Source of the DNA: Corythucha ciliata
Taxonomy: Eukaryota; Arthropoda; Insecta; Hemiptera; Tingidae
Assembly: GCA_038030265.1 (NCBI GenBank)
Contig: CM075941.1
Location: forward strand, 18,600,001-18,664,000
Reading direction: 5' to 3'
DNA length: 64,000 nucleotides
Shown here piece after piece: positions 24,698 through 35,600 of the stretch; the stretch's first letter is position 1; each line of letters starts with the position of its first letter. The notes under the pieces are model-generated. The model was given only the letters and a program-made list of their open reading frames with translations, searched no databases and was not told the DNA's origin. The position numbers and the translations under genes were made by a program.

Positions 24698-27600
24698 ATG
24701 TCGAATAATATTGAATTAAAGAGGAGCATTTCCTCAACGTTCCAACTCCACGGCTATACCATACGAAAACCGGCGTGCGAGTTTCTCGTCGACAATCTAT
24801 CACCGTTGACGGAAACAGAAAGACAGGACTGGCTGAATCAAATCATCGAATACATTCAAAAACAGCCGCTCGTTACTCCACTGATTGAAAAGTGTGTCGT
24901 TGAAGCGGCGATACTTGAGTCGGGCAAGACGGACACTGACGACGACCTGTTGCACGTCATTTCAGCGTTTCAAGTGCCTCGTTTCACGTATGACGAGGAT
25001 CGAAAGAAATTTCTGGTGAATGACAAACCGGCGGAGCTTCTAGCCAATGCAGAGGCGAAATCGCGAATGTTCAGGGAAAGGTGAGTAGGTTTTATTGATG
25101 GGCTCTTAAATTGTGAGGCGATGGTTTCGTCTTTTTATTTCTTTCTGTGCCGCTTTCTTGGAACAGTTACTTTTCTGTAAGCTGTCTTGGCGGACCAACA
25201 CCGCCTCTCAATAAGGGTGACCAGTTGTAAAAAGTGTATCCGAGGACGTCTGGCACGCATAAAAACGGCTAATCGCTGATCATTTTAACGTTATAATTGT
25301 TGTTTGTTCGGCTAGGCTCTCAAAGTCTTTCACAGGCTCTCGAAGGCTCTTAGAGGCTTTCAAAAGCTCCCTTAGGTTTTCAGTTGCTATCTCAGAAGGC
25401 ATTCATACGCTATCGACTGCTTCTGAAGGCTTTCTAATGGTCCTAAAAGCTTCCAAAGGGTTTATTTTAGTTAGTTTCTTTGTCTGAAGGCTCTTGAAGG
25501 CGATCCTAGGTTCTCGAAGTCTCCCAAAGGCCTTCAAAAGCTACCGTTGGCTTTTAGTGGATGTCCTAGTCTCTCGAAGGCGTTCATAGGCTTTCCAAGA
25601 CTTTCGAATGATTTCTAAGCCTCTTTAAAAGACTTTCCTAGAATTGTCATCAATGGTACTAACAAAACCGAGTGAGGTGAGGAAACCTGGCTCACGAGGG
25701 CTGGTAAAGAACCGCGGAGGCGCGAAACGGGGACTGGGGATGTTGCGGCTAAGACCTGCAGCTTTGTTTAAAGATGTACGTGAAAGATGTTGCGGGAGTT
25801 AGGCCCCACCAGGCGTTACAAGTTGAGACAGGGAAAAAGAGGGCACTTGTGAACTGTCCCTGGACTCTTCCAAAACGAGCTCGGACGCTCTCAAAAGTAG
25901 GACATGTCTGGGGAAGGTAATAGAACGTCAAATCACCCAACCCTCAATCTCAACAATAAAATAAGAGTATAATTTGTACGTTGCGTTAAACTATGGCTTT
26001 TTCTGGATGTTAGCCTCGAGCTTGGCTCCAACAATAGTGAATTGGTGTTTTCTCTATTTTGGCCGCAAATGCGAGCGCTTTTCCTCAATTCTAACCTCAA
26101 ATGAGTGCTTTTTCACTTTCATTCTTGAGTTTAGCTGCCAATGAACTCTTTATCTCAATTTTATCCGAGAATCAGCGGGTTTTCTCAGTTTCAGCTGCAT
26201 ATTAGCTTCTCAAATACATCAGCAAATTTGCGCTTTTACTTCAATTTTGCAATTTCAGGTGAGAATTATCTATCAATTAATAAATTAATTAAACTGATGT
26301 TATCCGGACGACGATGGAAGGGCATAGCCCAACACAATTGGAGTTTCGAAAAAAAATGGCCCCCCGTTTCACGTCTCCGTCTCCGGCGTCTCCGTGGCGC
26401 AATTAGCAGCGTGCTGGACTGGTAATCCAGAGAAAAAATGGCTCCCCGTTTCTCGAAACTCCAATTGTGTTGGGCTATGCCCTTCCATCGTCGTCCGGAT
26501 AAAATCAGTTTAATTAATTTATTAATTAAAAATACCGGCGACAGAAATATTCATTATATCCATCTCAAAACATCTAGATAAGATAAATTTCGGCGTGGTT
26601 TACCGATCAGGAGAAACGCCTTGAGTTTCGAGAAACAATGGACCTGGGTGGGGTTCGGCTTAGCTTATCCCTCGGAGTACGACTCCCAAAGGCGTATCCG
26701 TGGCGCAATTGGCAGCGTGCTGGACTGGTAATCCAGAGGTTGTGGGTTCAAATCCCGCCGGGGAGCCATTTTTTCTCGAAACTCCAATTGTGTTAGGCTA
26801 TGCCCTTCCATCGTCGTCCGGATAACATCAGTTTAATTAATAAATTAATTAAAAATACCGGCGACAGAAATATTCATTATATCCATTATCTATCAATTCT
26901 CACTGAAAATACCTGGTTTACTCAATTTTAGCCTCGAATCAATGAACTGTCTCAAATTGATCAATGAATTAGCGTTTTTCTTCAGTTTAGCTACGAATGA
27001 GCGATTTGTCTAAATTTTTACCGTGAATTAGCGGTTTTATCAATTTCAGCCGCGTATGACCGCTTTTTCTCAATTTCAGCCGCAAATGAGCGCTTTTTCT
27101 CAATTTCAGCCGCAAATGAGCGCTTTTTCTCAGTTTCAGCCGCATATTAGCCGGATTTCTCAAGCATAACCGCAAATTTGCGTTTTTCCTTCAATTTTTG
27201 CCGCGTATGAATCGCTTTTTTCAATTTCATCAGCTAATTTTTTCCCAACTTTGACTGAGAATACCCGCTGTTACTCAATTTTATAGCCGCGAAATTTCTC
27301 AAATTGATCAGCAAACTAGATTTTTTTTCTCCATTTTAGCTTCGAATGAGCGCTTTCCTTTCGCTCTTTCTCAAATTTTTAGCTGTGATGGAGCTCTTTA
27401 TCTCAACTTCGCGGCAAAATTAGGGTGGATAGAGCCAAAATTACGAAATTGTTTTTTTTTTGGTTTTTTTTTTCAACCCGTGAAATTGAAGTTTAAAGGA
27501 GCCAAATCCTCAAAAATGGGTCGAAAATGCTTTACAAATGACTGAAAATCCGCTGTACCTACTTGGGTTTTGTAAGAGCGAAAATGGCGAAATTTGGGTT

Positions 27601-29562
27601 TTCAATTAGCCAAACCCAGGTATCTGGTTTTTGAATGATCAAAATTGGTTTTCAGAATAAACCAAACCTTTCCAGTGAGAGCTGAAACCATGAACTTTGC
27701 GTTAAAAACTTGAAAATTCGCAAAATTGTTTTTGAAGGCTTGACATCTTGAAAATTTGGTTATGAAAGAGAGTAAAACCCGGGCGAGATTCTGATTTGAA
27801 AAAGTCAAAATATCCAAAGCCCCGAAATTTGGTTTTTGATGAAGCAAGAATCGGGGTAACTTCGGGGCTAAAATTGGGGAAAAGCTAAAATGTTCAAGAG
27901 CCTAGGCTAAAATGTGGGAAGAACAAAAAGCGTAAGTGAATGGCTCTTGAGGCAGGGCCTCGGCTAAAATTAAGGAATAGCGCTCAATCGCAGGTGGAAT
28001 TCAGAAAGAGTGCTGATCAACACTGGAAATTTTGACTTTAAGCTTTTGAAATCCAAAAAGTTGAGCCAATCTCGCTCGTCAAAAGAAATAGGGATTTCTG
28101 AAGTGCAAGTTTCACGACATTTCGTTTTTGAAAGATTCAAACCGTTGTGTGTGTTTTCATGTGTCTTTAAGAAGTCAAAGGCGAAATTGGTACATTATTC
28201 AGCCAAAGCTGCGAAAATTTGAACTTTGAAGATGTGGTCGACTCGCATAATTTCTCATTTGAAGGACCCAAGCCCGAGAAAATTGCTTTTTCCATTAGTC
28301 AATCACGAAGATTGACCAACTATGGCCTTGTTTTCCAGGTATGCAATACTGAAGCAGAGGACACTACGCAATAAGACATTCCAAGGAGTGACCGACGATC
28401 CGAGTCAATTCAAACTACGCCCAGTCGAATTTCTACTGAGCACCAGCGCTCGCGTTGACAACGTCGTCCTTCTCGGCATGCTCAGTCAAATACGCGAGGG
28501 TCGCTACTATTTGGAAGATCCGTCGGGAGCCGTTCAACTCGACCTTTCCGAGACAGTGTATCACGACGGTCTATTCGCCGAGTGTTGTTTCGTTCTCGTC
28601 GAAGGCAATTACCGAGACGGTATCCTCAGTGTGGTCGCCATGGGGTTGCCACCGCGAGAGCCGACGGAAGTAAGCCGGATTTATTACGGTAACGTGAACA
28701 CGTTCGGAGGTCCTGTGAAAGAGTCGACTCGAAGGAATGAACATTTAAAAACGTTAGAACAAAAACGCCTCGATTCTATGTTTGTTTTTGTTTCTGACTG
28801 TTGGTTGGATCAACCGAAAGTGATGGGCAAATTGATGGACATGTTCCGCGGTTATTCGGTTTGCCCACCAACTGCGTTCGTTCTTATGGGAAATTTCCTA
28901 TCGTCACATCGAGGGAACACCCACTGGACTGAACTGAAAAAAGCGTTTAAATCCCTGGGAGACCAGTTGTCCCAAATATCCAACATTTGCCAAAACTCGA
29001 AAATTATTCTCGTGCCTGGGCCCACGGACATACCTGCGGCAAATATCCTTCCAAGGCCTGAAATACCGGGCCTTCTCGCTGAAGGGTTGACTAGTCAAGT
29101 ACCTGGCGTTATTCTGGCGACAAATCCCTGTCGTATCTTGTATTGTACTCAGGTATAGAAACTTGTCAACTTTTTCAAGTTCTATTCATCATTTTTTATT
29201 TCTTCCGCCAGGAGATCGTCGTTATTCGCGAAGATCTAATCACGAAATTGTGTCGAAACAGCGTTCACTTGCCCGTCATGACGAACATAGACTCGCACTT
29301 CGCCAAAACAATCATCTGTCAAGCTCATTTGACTCCCTTTTCCCTGAACGTCTGCCCCGTTTATTGGAGTTTTGACACCGGTCTTCAACTCTACCCTTGT
29401 CCAGATCTCATCGTCGTCGGCGACCAATACGCCGCCTACAGCACCTCTTATAACAACTGTCACGTCATCAACCCCGGATCATTTCTTAAAGGTAATTTCT
29501 CTTTTAAGGTTTACTATCCCCAGAGTAAAACTATCGAAGATAGTGCGATACCTGATGATTGA
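24698..29562 (+). CDS. PolE2: DNA polymerase epsilon subunit 2 (B subunit)
   Basis: Exons 24698-25080, 28339-29152 and 29212-29562, all GT-AG; 1548 nt, 515 aa, near the usual 527. It is the essential B-subunit of replicative polymerase epsilon and links the catalytic subunit to the CMG helicase; it has no catalysis of its own. Exon 1 is the N-terminal helical domain (FQLHGYTIRKPACEFLVDNL). Exon 2 carries the OB fold (VVLLGMLSQIREGRYYLEDP) and the start of the inactive calcineurin-like phosphoesterase domain (MFVFVSDCWLDQPKV, AFVLMGNFLSS, ILVPGPTDIP, LPRPEIPG). Exon 3 ends it (VVGDQYAAYS, NCHVINPGSF). The 3.26-kb first intron contains a compound retroposon and minisatellites. The start is the first in-frame ATG after a short A+T-rich leader. 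Confidence 0.96.
25300..25640. repeat. AGGCTCTCGAAGG-type minisatellite
   Basis: Short units of about 12-25 bp resemble 'CTCTCGAAGGCTTTCAAAGG'. It lies in POLE2 intron 1 and differs from the other families. No frame. Confidence 0.6.
26265..26898. mobile_element. Compound tRNA-headed retroposon with 14-bp target duplication
   Basis: The direct repeat ATTATCTATCAATT occurs at 26265-26278 and 26885-26898, bracketing 606 bp. Inside, a reversed copy of a tail segment (26279-26362) is followed by a truncated tRNA-like head (26388-26432). A forward tail (26449-26590), a full tRNA-like head (26694-26766) and a second forward tail (26771-26884) complete it. The tail carries CTCCAATTGTGTTGGGCTAT and ends in TATTCATTATATCCAT. 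This is SINE-like structure; the inverted first tail suggests a rearranged dimer. Confidence 0.8.
26694..26766 (+). tRNA. tRNA-like head of the retroposon (anticodon position GGT)
   Basis: The D-stem GCGC/GCGT, anticodon stem CTGGA/TCCAG with loop CTGGTAA, and T-arm GTGGG/CCCGC with TTCAAAT all fold. The acceptor stem has mismatches at 1-72 and 3-70. The formal anticodon would be GGT (Thr), which nuclear genomes normally lack, so this is better read as a SINE head than a working tRNA gene. A truncated sister copy sits at 26388-26432. Confidence 0.55.
27440..28310. repeat. GCGAAATTG-type degenerate minisatellite
   Basis: Units resemble 'gagccaaa-cccGCGAAATTGGTTTTTGAA', very diverged. It fills the 3' end of POLE2 intron 1 up to the exon-2 acceptor. 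Confidence 0.5.
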
Positions 29563-29609
29563 CTTTTTATAATTATTATTACATTGTATTTTTTTAAATT
29601 TTCTGTGGA

Positions 29610-32600
29610 TCATCTTTTCTCAAACAACAGTTTATGTCCGCCGACTGATCTTAGAATTAAACTCCCGTAGGGTTGAACAGGTTTCGCATTCTCCACAGGG
29701 CGGACACGAAAGTTTCTAACGATTTTCCCAATGATGGATTTCAGCTCCAACATTGCGAATCGTTGACCTGGAGCGCGAAAGAGGTTGACGTTAATTGATT
29801 CGAGTTTTTTAGTTTTTAATACGACGTACCAATACAGTTTCTGGGGCCTGCGCTGAATGGAATATAGGCGTAAGGGTGTCTAGCTGATGATGCGTCAGCT
29901 AAAAAGTTATCAGGATTGAACTCGTTCGGGTTTTTAAAATGTTCGGCGTCGCGGTGAAGAAAAAATATGCTAATGGCGACCGAACTGTGGGCAGGCAGTG
30001 TGTAGCCACCTACAAAAAAATTATTTTAAAATTCCACTTTTTAGAACAGAAACTGATTCGCATTAGTAAGGTGCAATTAGACCTAAACCCCAACATCCAA
30101 AGTGAAAGTTTTCCTTCAACGCCAAATTGTTCCTCACAACCTACATATTGATTGGTAAAAAGTTCCACCATTTGGGAGCTATGGGTTTGGGTGGGAGGGG
30201 GTAATAAGTTCGTAAATTCTTATTTTGTTCCAGTATTTCTCAAATATTTCGAAATCTATTAGGTTTAGCGTGAAAATGAGCATTTACAAAAATAATCTTC
30301 ATCAAATCATTATTAACTCCTAGAAATTTGGCCTTTCGTCATAGATTCACGTTAACTCCATAAATTGTTCGTTTTCCAAAACATTGCTGTATCTAAACGG
30401 GGCTTTCCACAGACTGACGATGCTCCAAAAAAACGTCCTTTATTTTATAAAGTTTGTTAAGGTGTATTCACATTTAACGGCACCCCTGACATTTCTCGCG
30501 ATAATATCGCGAGAATGCGCAGAAACGCATTTTTCTACAGAATAAATAACAATTGCTCACGATATCCGTGGAGAAACGTCAGTGGTAACATGATATGTGA
30601 ATACATCATAAAAAAGCTGATAAGGTGGGGACTTTTTTATGATGCATCGCCAGTCTGTAGAGAAAGCCGTTTGCGTACAGCAATCTTTTGGAAAGCGTTC
30701 TTATTGTGGAGTTTACGTGAATCTACGACAAAAGGCCAGATTTTTAGGATTTGACGATCATTTCAAGCAATGACATGGCCTCTATCCTGACTGAAATTTT
30801 CCGTAGTTTCCGAAAATGTCATCTACGTTTGGATCAAGTGCATTGTAAGCCGAGAAATCTTGGATTTTTCAAAGCAATTGCCGTTATTTCTTTTAATTAA
30901 AAAAAAAGTCGTAAATCTTGAATGGATCTAGATAGGACCCGTCTGGAAGTGGCATTGTACTCGGCTTTACGTAGTTTCACCCAAAATTTTGTGTCACATT
31001 GATACGGATCCACTCTGTGTTTACGGCCTAGGCATATGAAAGCCTATTATCCCTTCAAAAGTAGCGCCCCTTGTGAAGAAGGGGGAGGTTGTTGTCCTAA
31101 CATTCTACAGTCCACTGAAATTGCAATTTTTATTTTACAAAACTCAATCATGCAAAAAACAAAAAGTTTCCTTATGCCAGTTTTTTTGACAAAAAACGTC
31201 GAAATACGGAAAATATCTACTACTACACCCGCCGTAACTCTCGAACCGTTCACTTAAGTAAGATCATTTCGGGGATCATTCTTGTGGGAAATTTGATGAA
31301 GATTATTTTTGTAAATGCTCGTTTTCACGCTAAACCTCATAGATTTCGAAATATTTGAGAAATACTGGAACAAAATAAGAATTTACGAACTTATTACCCC
31401 CTCCCACCCAAACCCATAGCTCCAAATGGTGGAACTTTTTACCAATCAATATGTGGGTTGTGAGGAACGATTTGGCATTGAAGGGAAACTTTCACTTTGG
31501 ATGTTTAGGTTGGGCCGTTTTTTTGGCTAATTGCACCGTACTATATGGCTTACTTGGTAACTTGAGTTCATTCGTCAGCTGTCTCGCGACGGAAGGCACC
31601 GGTGGGTAGAGTCTCAACGATTCCTTTACAACCCTTTCCAAGTAATTCAAATTGTTCAAATCCGCGTGGCTCAATTGTTCTCGCCCCTGAAGAACTTCAA
31701 CAATTTCTTTATAAACTTGATCCTGCAAATTTTCGTTTATTTATTTACAACGTTCATGTTTTACAAAAATTCCCGACGATCTCCGGTTTTCGCCCGGTGT
31801 CTCCGGGCCGGGGACTCTATATATATGAGTGCATAGTTATTAAGGCGAATTTTCAATCAGCCGAGTCGATTGATGCGTTTTGCGTCATTTTCCTGGTGGC
31901 CACGAATTTTTCCGTAGACAATAAGCCCCCCCTCCCTCCGAACAGAATGCGATTCAATGTGGCTGATTGAAAAAACTATTTTCGTGGAGTTACGCTTTTC
32001 AAAAAACTAAATTCCCGGTCTCGGCTCTTGAATAGAACCATTCTCGCGGGTTCGGTGTTGAGAGCACTCCAAAAATCAATTTGGCGCGTCGTTCGGCTTC
32101 AATTCAATAATGAAATGTGGACCCATTTTGTAGGGCTGGCTCGTCCAAAACAACCAATTGCGCAGGTGTTTCGCTTCTTTCTTTTTTTTTAGACAATAAT
32201 GTGCGCTTTGATCCGTTCAAAAAGTAGTTGGGGGGGGGGGGGCATGGCTCATTCAAATAACTGATTTCACTGGTTTGACTAATTTAAAAATACAATTTTG
32301 CTGAGTTAACTCTCTCAAACTACAAACCGGATTTTTTTATTAATTAATTTCCAAATTAATTTCCACGTTCAATTGTGACAGTGGGGGGCTTAGTGGGATG
32401 GGCAGCCCTGCTCATAAAACCGATTTGGTGGGTTACCACCATTTCTCACCAAGAGGATTCGACTCTTTAATAAAACCCAATTTCACGGATTTAGCTCTTC
32501 AAAAAACCAATTTCGAGGGCTTCCATCACTGAGAAATCCAGTTTTGCGTGGTTTCTTCACTGGTAAACTCATTTTTGTGGATTTGGCTTTTCAGAACAAA

Positions 32601-35600
32601 CGAAATTCGCGAGCTTAGCTGTTGAAAAATACCATTCTCGTGGGTTTGGCCCGTCTATACACATTAGTCTAGTCGAGTCGTCGTAACACTACGACTAGTC
32701 TAGTGGAGTGATCGTAGCACTACGACTCGTCTAGACTAGTCTAATTTCGTAGTAGCACTATAAGACTAGTTGAGTCGAGTCGCAATAGCAATACGACTAG
32801 TCGAGTCGTGGTAAAACTACGACAATTCTGGTCGAGTCGTGGTAACACGACGACCAGTCTAGCCTCTCCAAGCCGTAGTAGCACTGTAATAGCAGTACTA
32901 GTCTAGTCGAGTCGTAGTAGCAATACGACTAGTCCTCTACGACAATTCTAGTCGAGTCGTAGTAGCACTGCGACTAATCTAGTCTAGACGAGTCGTGGAA
33001 GCACTACGACTAGTCTAGTCGGGTCGTAGTAACACTACGATCAGTCAGCCAGGAGCCACACGACTATTCAAGTCGAGTCGTACTTGACTAGTCATATTGC
33101 TACTACGACTCGACTAGACTAGTCGTAATGCTACTACGACGTGACTGGATCGATTAGACTAGTCGTAGTCCTACTACGGCTCGACTAGACTAGTCGTACT
33201 GCTATTACAACTCGACTAGACTAGTCGTATTGCTACTACTATTGTGTAGTATGGGTGTCCAGTTACAGGTTCTCTCTCGTAAACCCAATTTTGCGGCGTT
33301 AGGTCTTCTGAAAAATCAATTTCGCTGGGTTGGCTCTCAAACCACCAAATTTGCAAATTTGGTGCAAGAACCAATATTGCGGAGTGGCTAATTCAGTGAA
33401 CCAATTTTACGGGGTTAGACTACCAATTTCACAGATTCTGCAGCCGTTGGCCCTCCTCAAGGGCCCCAATTTCGTGATGCAGCCCTCTCTAAGAACCAAT
33501 TTTGTGAAGCTGCTGCAATAGAAACCCAATTTGCTGGTCTGCTCTTTCAAAAAACCTTTCGCGGGTTTTAATTTTAGCCGGAATGATCGCTCTTTCTCAA
33601 TTTTAGCCCCAAAATGAGCGCTTTTTTCTCACTTTTAGCCACGAATGAGCGCTTAAATATCTTAACATCGATGTTGGTCATGCCCAAACAACAGCACATT
33701 AGTACATTTTCACAATTTGAAATGTCCTCTCCAAGCCGCCAAGATTAACGCTTTTCCTCAATCTTGACCGGCAAGTTGCGCCGAAAACCCGTTGGTTGTC
33801 GATTTTGTTCACATTTTAGCTGCGATTGAGCGTTTTTTCTCAATTTTAGCCGCAGACTCGAACCAAAGAACAGCACATTAGTGGATTTTTTCCGATTTCA
33901 TGTCGAGATAGGGCCTTCATAAACCGTGAATTAGCGCGTTTTCTCAATTTTAGCCGCAAATTGGCGATTTTTCCAATTTTATCAGTGAATTAGTCCTACA
34001 TTGAGCTAACCCTGCGGAATTGGTTACTCAAATGAACCTTGACCCCATAAAATTGCTTTTTAAATAAGTGAAAAGAACGGAATTTTGTTTCTGATCCTGT
34101 GAAATTTTCTTTTAACTAGCCAACTTCACAAAATTACGTTGTGAATGGGTCAGCAGCGCGAAATTGTTTTTTTTTAGAGAGCCCAGCTCCGCGAAATTTG
34201 GTTCGAACGAGTCAAACCCGCTAAATTTGGTTTGTCTGGGCCAGCCCTGTGAAATTTTGTTGGTGTTTATTGGTGTCACACCGTAAAATTCAACAGCCGG
34301 TTAACAGCGTGAAATTATATTTTTGTAGCAACGTTGATGAAAATCCTGAAAATTGGTGAACCTGAGGGGTTCACCAATGGTTTTAAATTAACCAATTCTG
34401 TGAAATTTTGTTTTTTCAGGGAGCCAATCACGTAAAATTTGGTTTTGAATATAGCGACTCCACGAAAATGGTTTTTTGAATGGATCAGCAGCGCGATCAT
34501 ATTGTTTTTAAGGCAACGAAACCCCGCAAAATTGTTTTTTTGGGCGAAGTAGATACACGAAATGGGTTTTGAATAAACCAACCCTGCGAAATTGGTATTT
34601 TAAAATGAGCTTACCCCGCAAAATTGCTTTTTGAACGGATCAACAGAGTGAAATTTGGATCTTGGTGCTGAGATACCAGCGAAATTGATTTTTAGCGCGA
34701 GTCATAGCCCCAAAAAATTTGTTTTTCATTAAAGAGCCAACCCCGTGAAATTTTGTTTTAAACAGGGAGTTGGCCCCATGGAACTGCTTTTGAATGAACC
34801 AACTCCGCAAAATTGTGATTTCCAAATTTTCAATGGGTAATTGTTTTTGTGATTTGAATGGAACCACACCCACCAAATGGCTCTTTAAAAGGAACCAACA
34901 CGCTAGAAAGTTCACGTTTCGAAAAATAAAAGTGTCAACTCCCGCGAAGACTGTTTTTCTGGGGAGCTAACCCCGTGAAATTGGTTTCCGACTTTTCAGG
35001 TCCGTAAAATTTCGTTTTATAAAGAGTAGGACGGGCGAATTAATTTTTATGAGGCGCCCAGAGGTGAGATTTGGTTAATGAATTTGCCGAAACCGGGTTT
35101 TGTGAGTGTCAATTCCGTGAAATATTTGAACTTTGAAAGTGCCTAAAAAGCGGAATTCCATTTTTGAATGAGTTAATCTCGTAAAATTGCATCTTTGAAT
35201 GGGTAAACCCGGCGGAATTTTCTTGTTAGGAAGAAGTCCTGTGAAATTGACTTTTTGAGAGAGTGAAATCCGTAAAATGGGGTTCTTCGAGCAATAATAA
35301 AAAACAAATTGGATTTCGAAAGGGGCCTAACTCGTGAAATTGAAGTCTTCAAGAGCCAAATATACCGTAAGGGCGAATTTAATGAAGGAAAGGGGGGAAG
35401 GGGGACTCGTCCCCGCCGAGAGAAACTTACACTTATGATGAACCTCCCCCTCCCTCCTTTTTGGGCAGTAATGACCATTCTAGCTAGAAGACTGTACTTG
35501 CAGATTTAAAAAGAATTGATTATAACGTTCAGGTTGGCCCTACCACCAATTTTTGATCTGTAACCGCTGTCCTGCCTGATCCGAATAATGCAGGCCCTTT

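Larger units (their letters stand above)
26030..27440. repeat. AATTAGCG-type minisatellite, split by a retroposon
   Basis: Repeat units lie on both sides of the insertion at 26279-26884. Near 27055-27150 three units are almost identical (CGCTTTTTCTCAATTTCAGC), showing recent tandem duplication inside an otherwise old array. Confidence 0.65.

Noticed and set aside
26388..26432. Second tRNA gene
   Set aside because: It stops after the anticodon arm and lacks a T-arm; it is a truncated retroposon head.
32664..33250. CRISPR-like array
   Set aside because: Units are palindromic and contiguous with no unique spacers, and the genome is eukaryotic.
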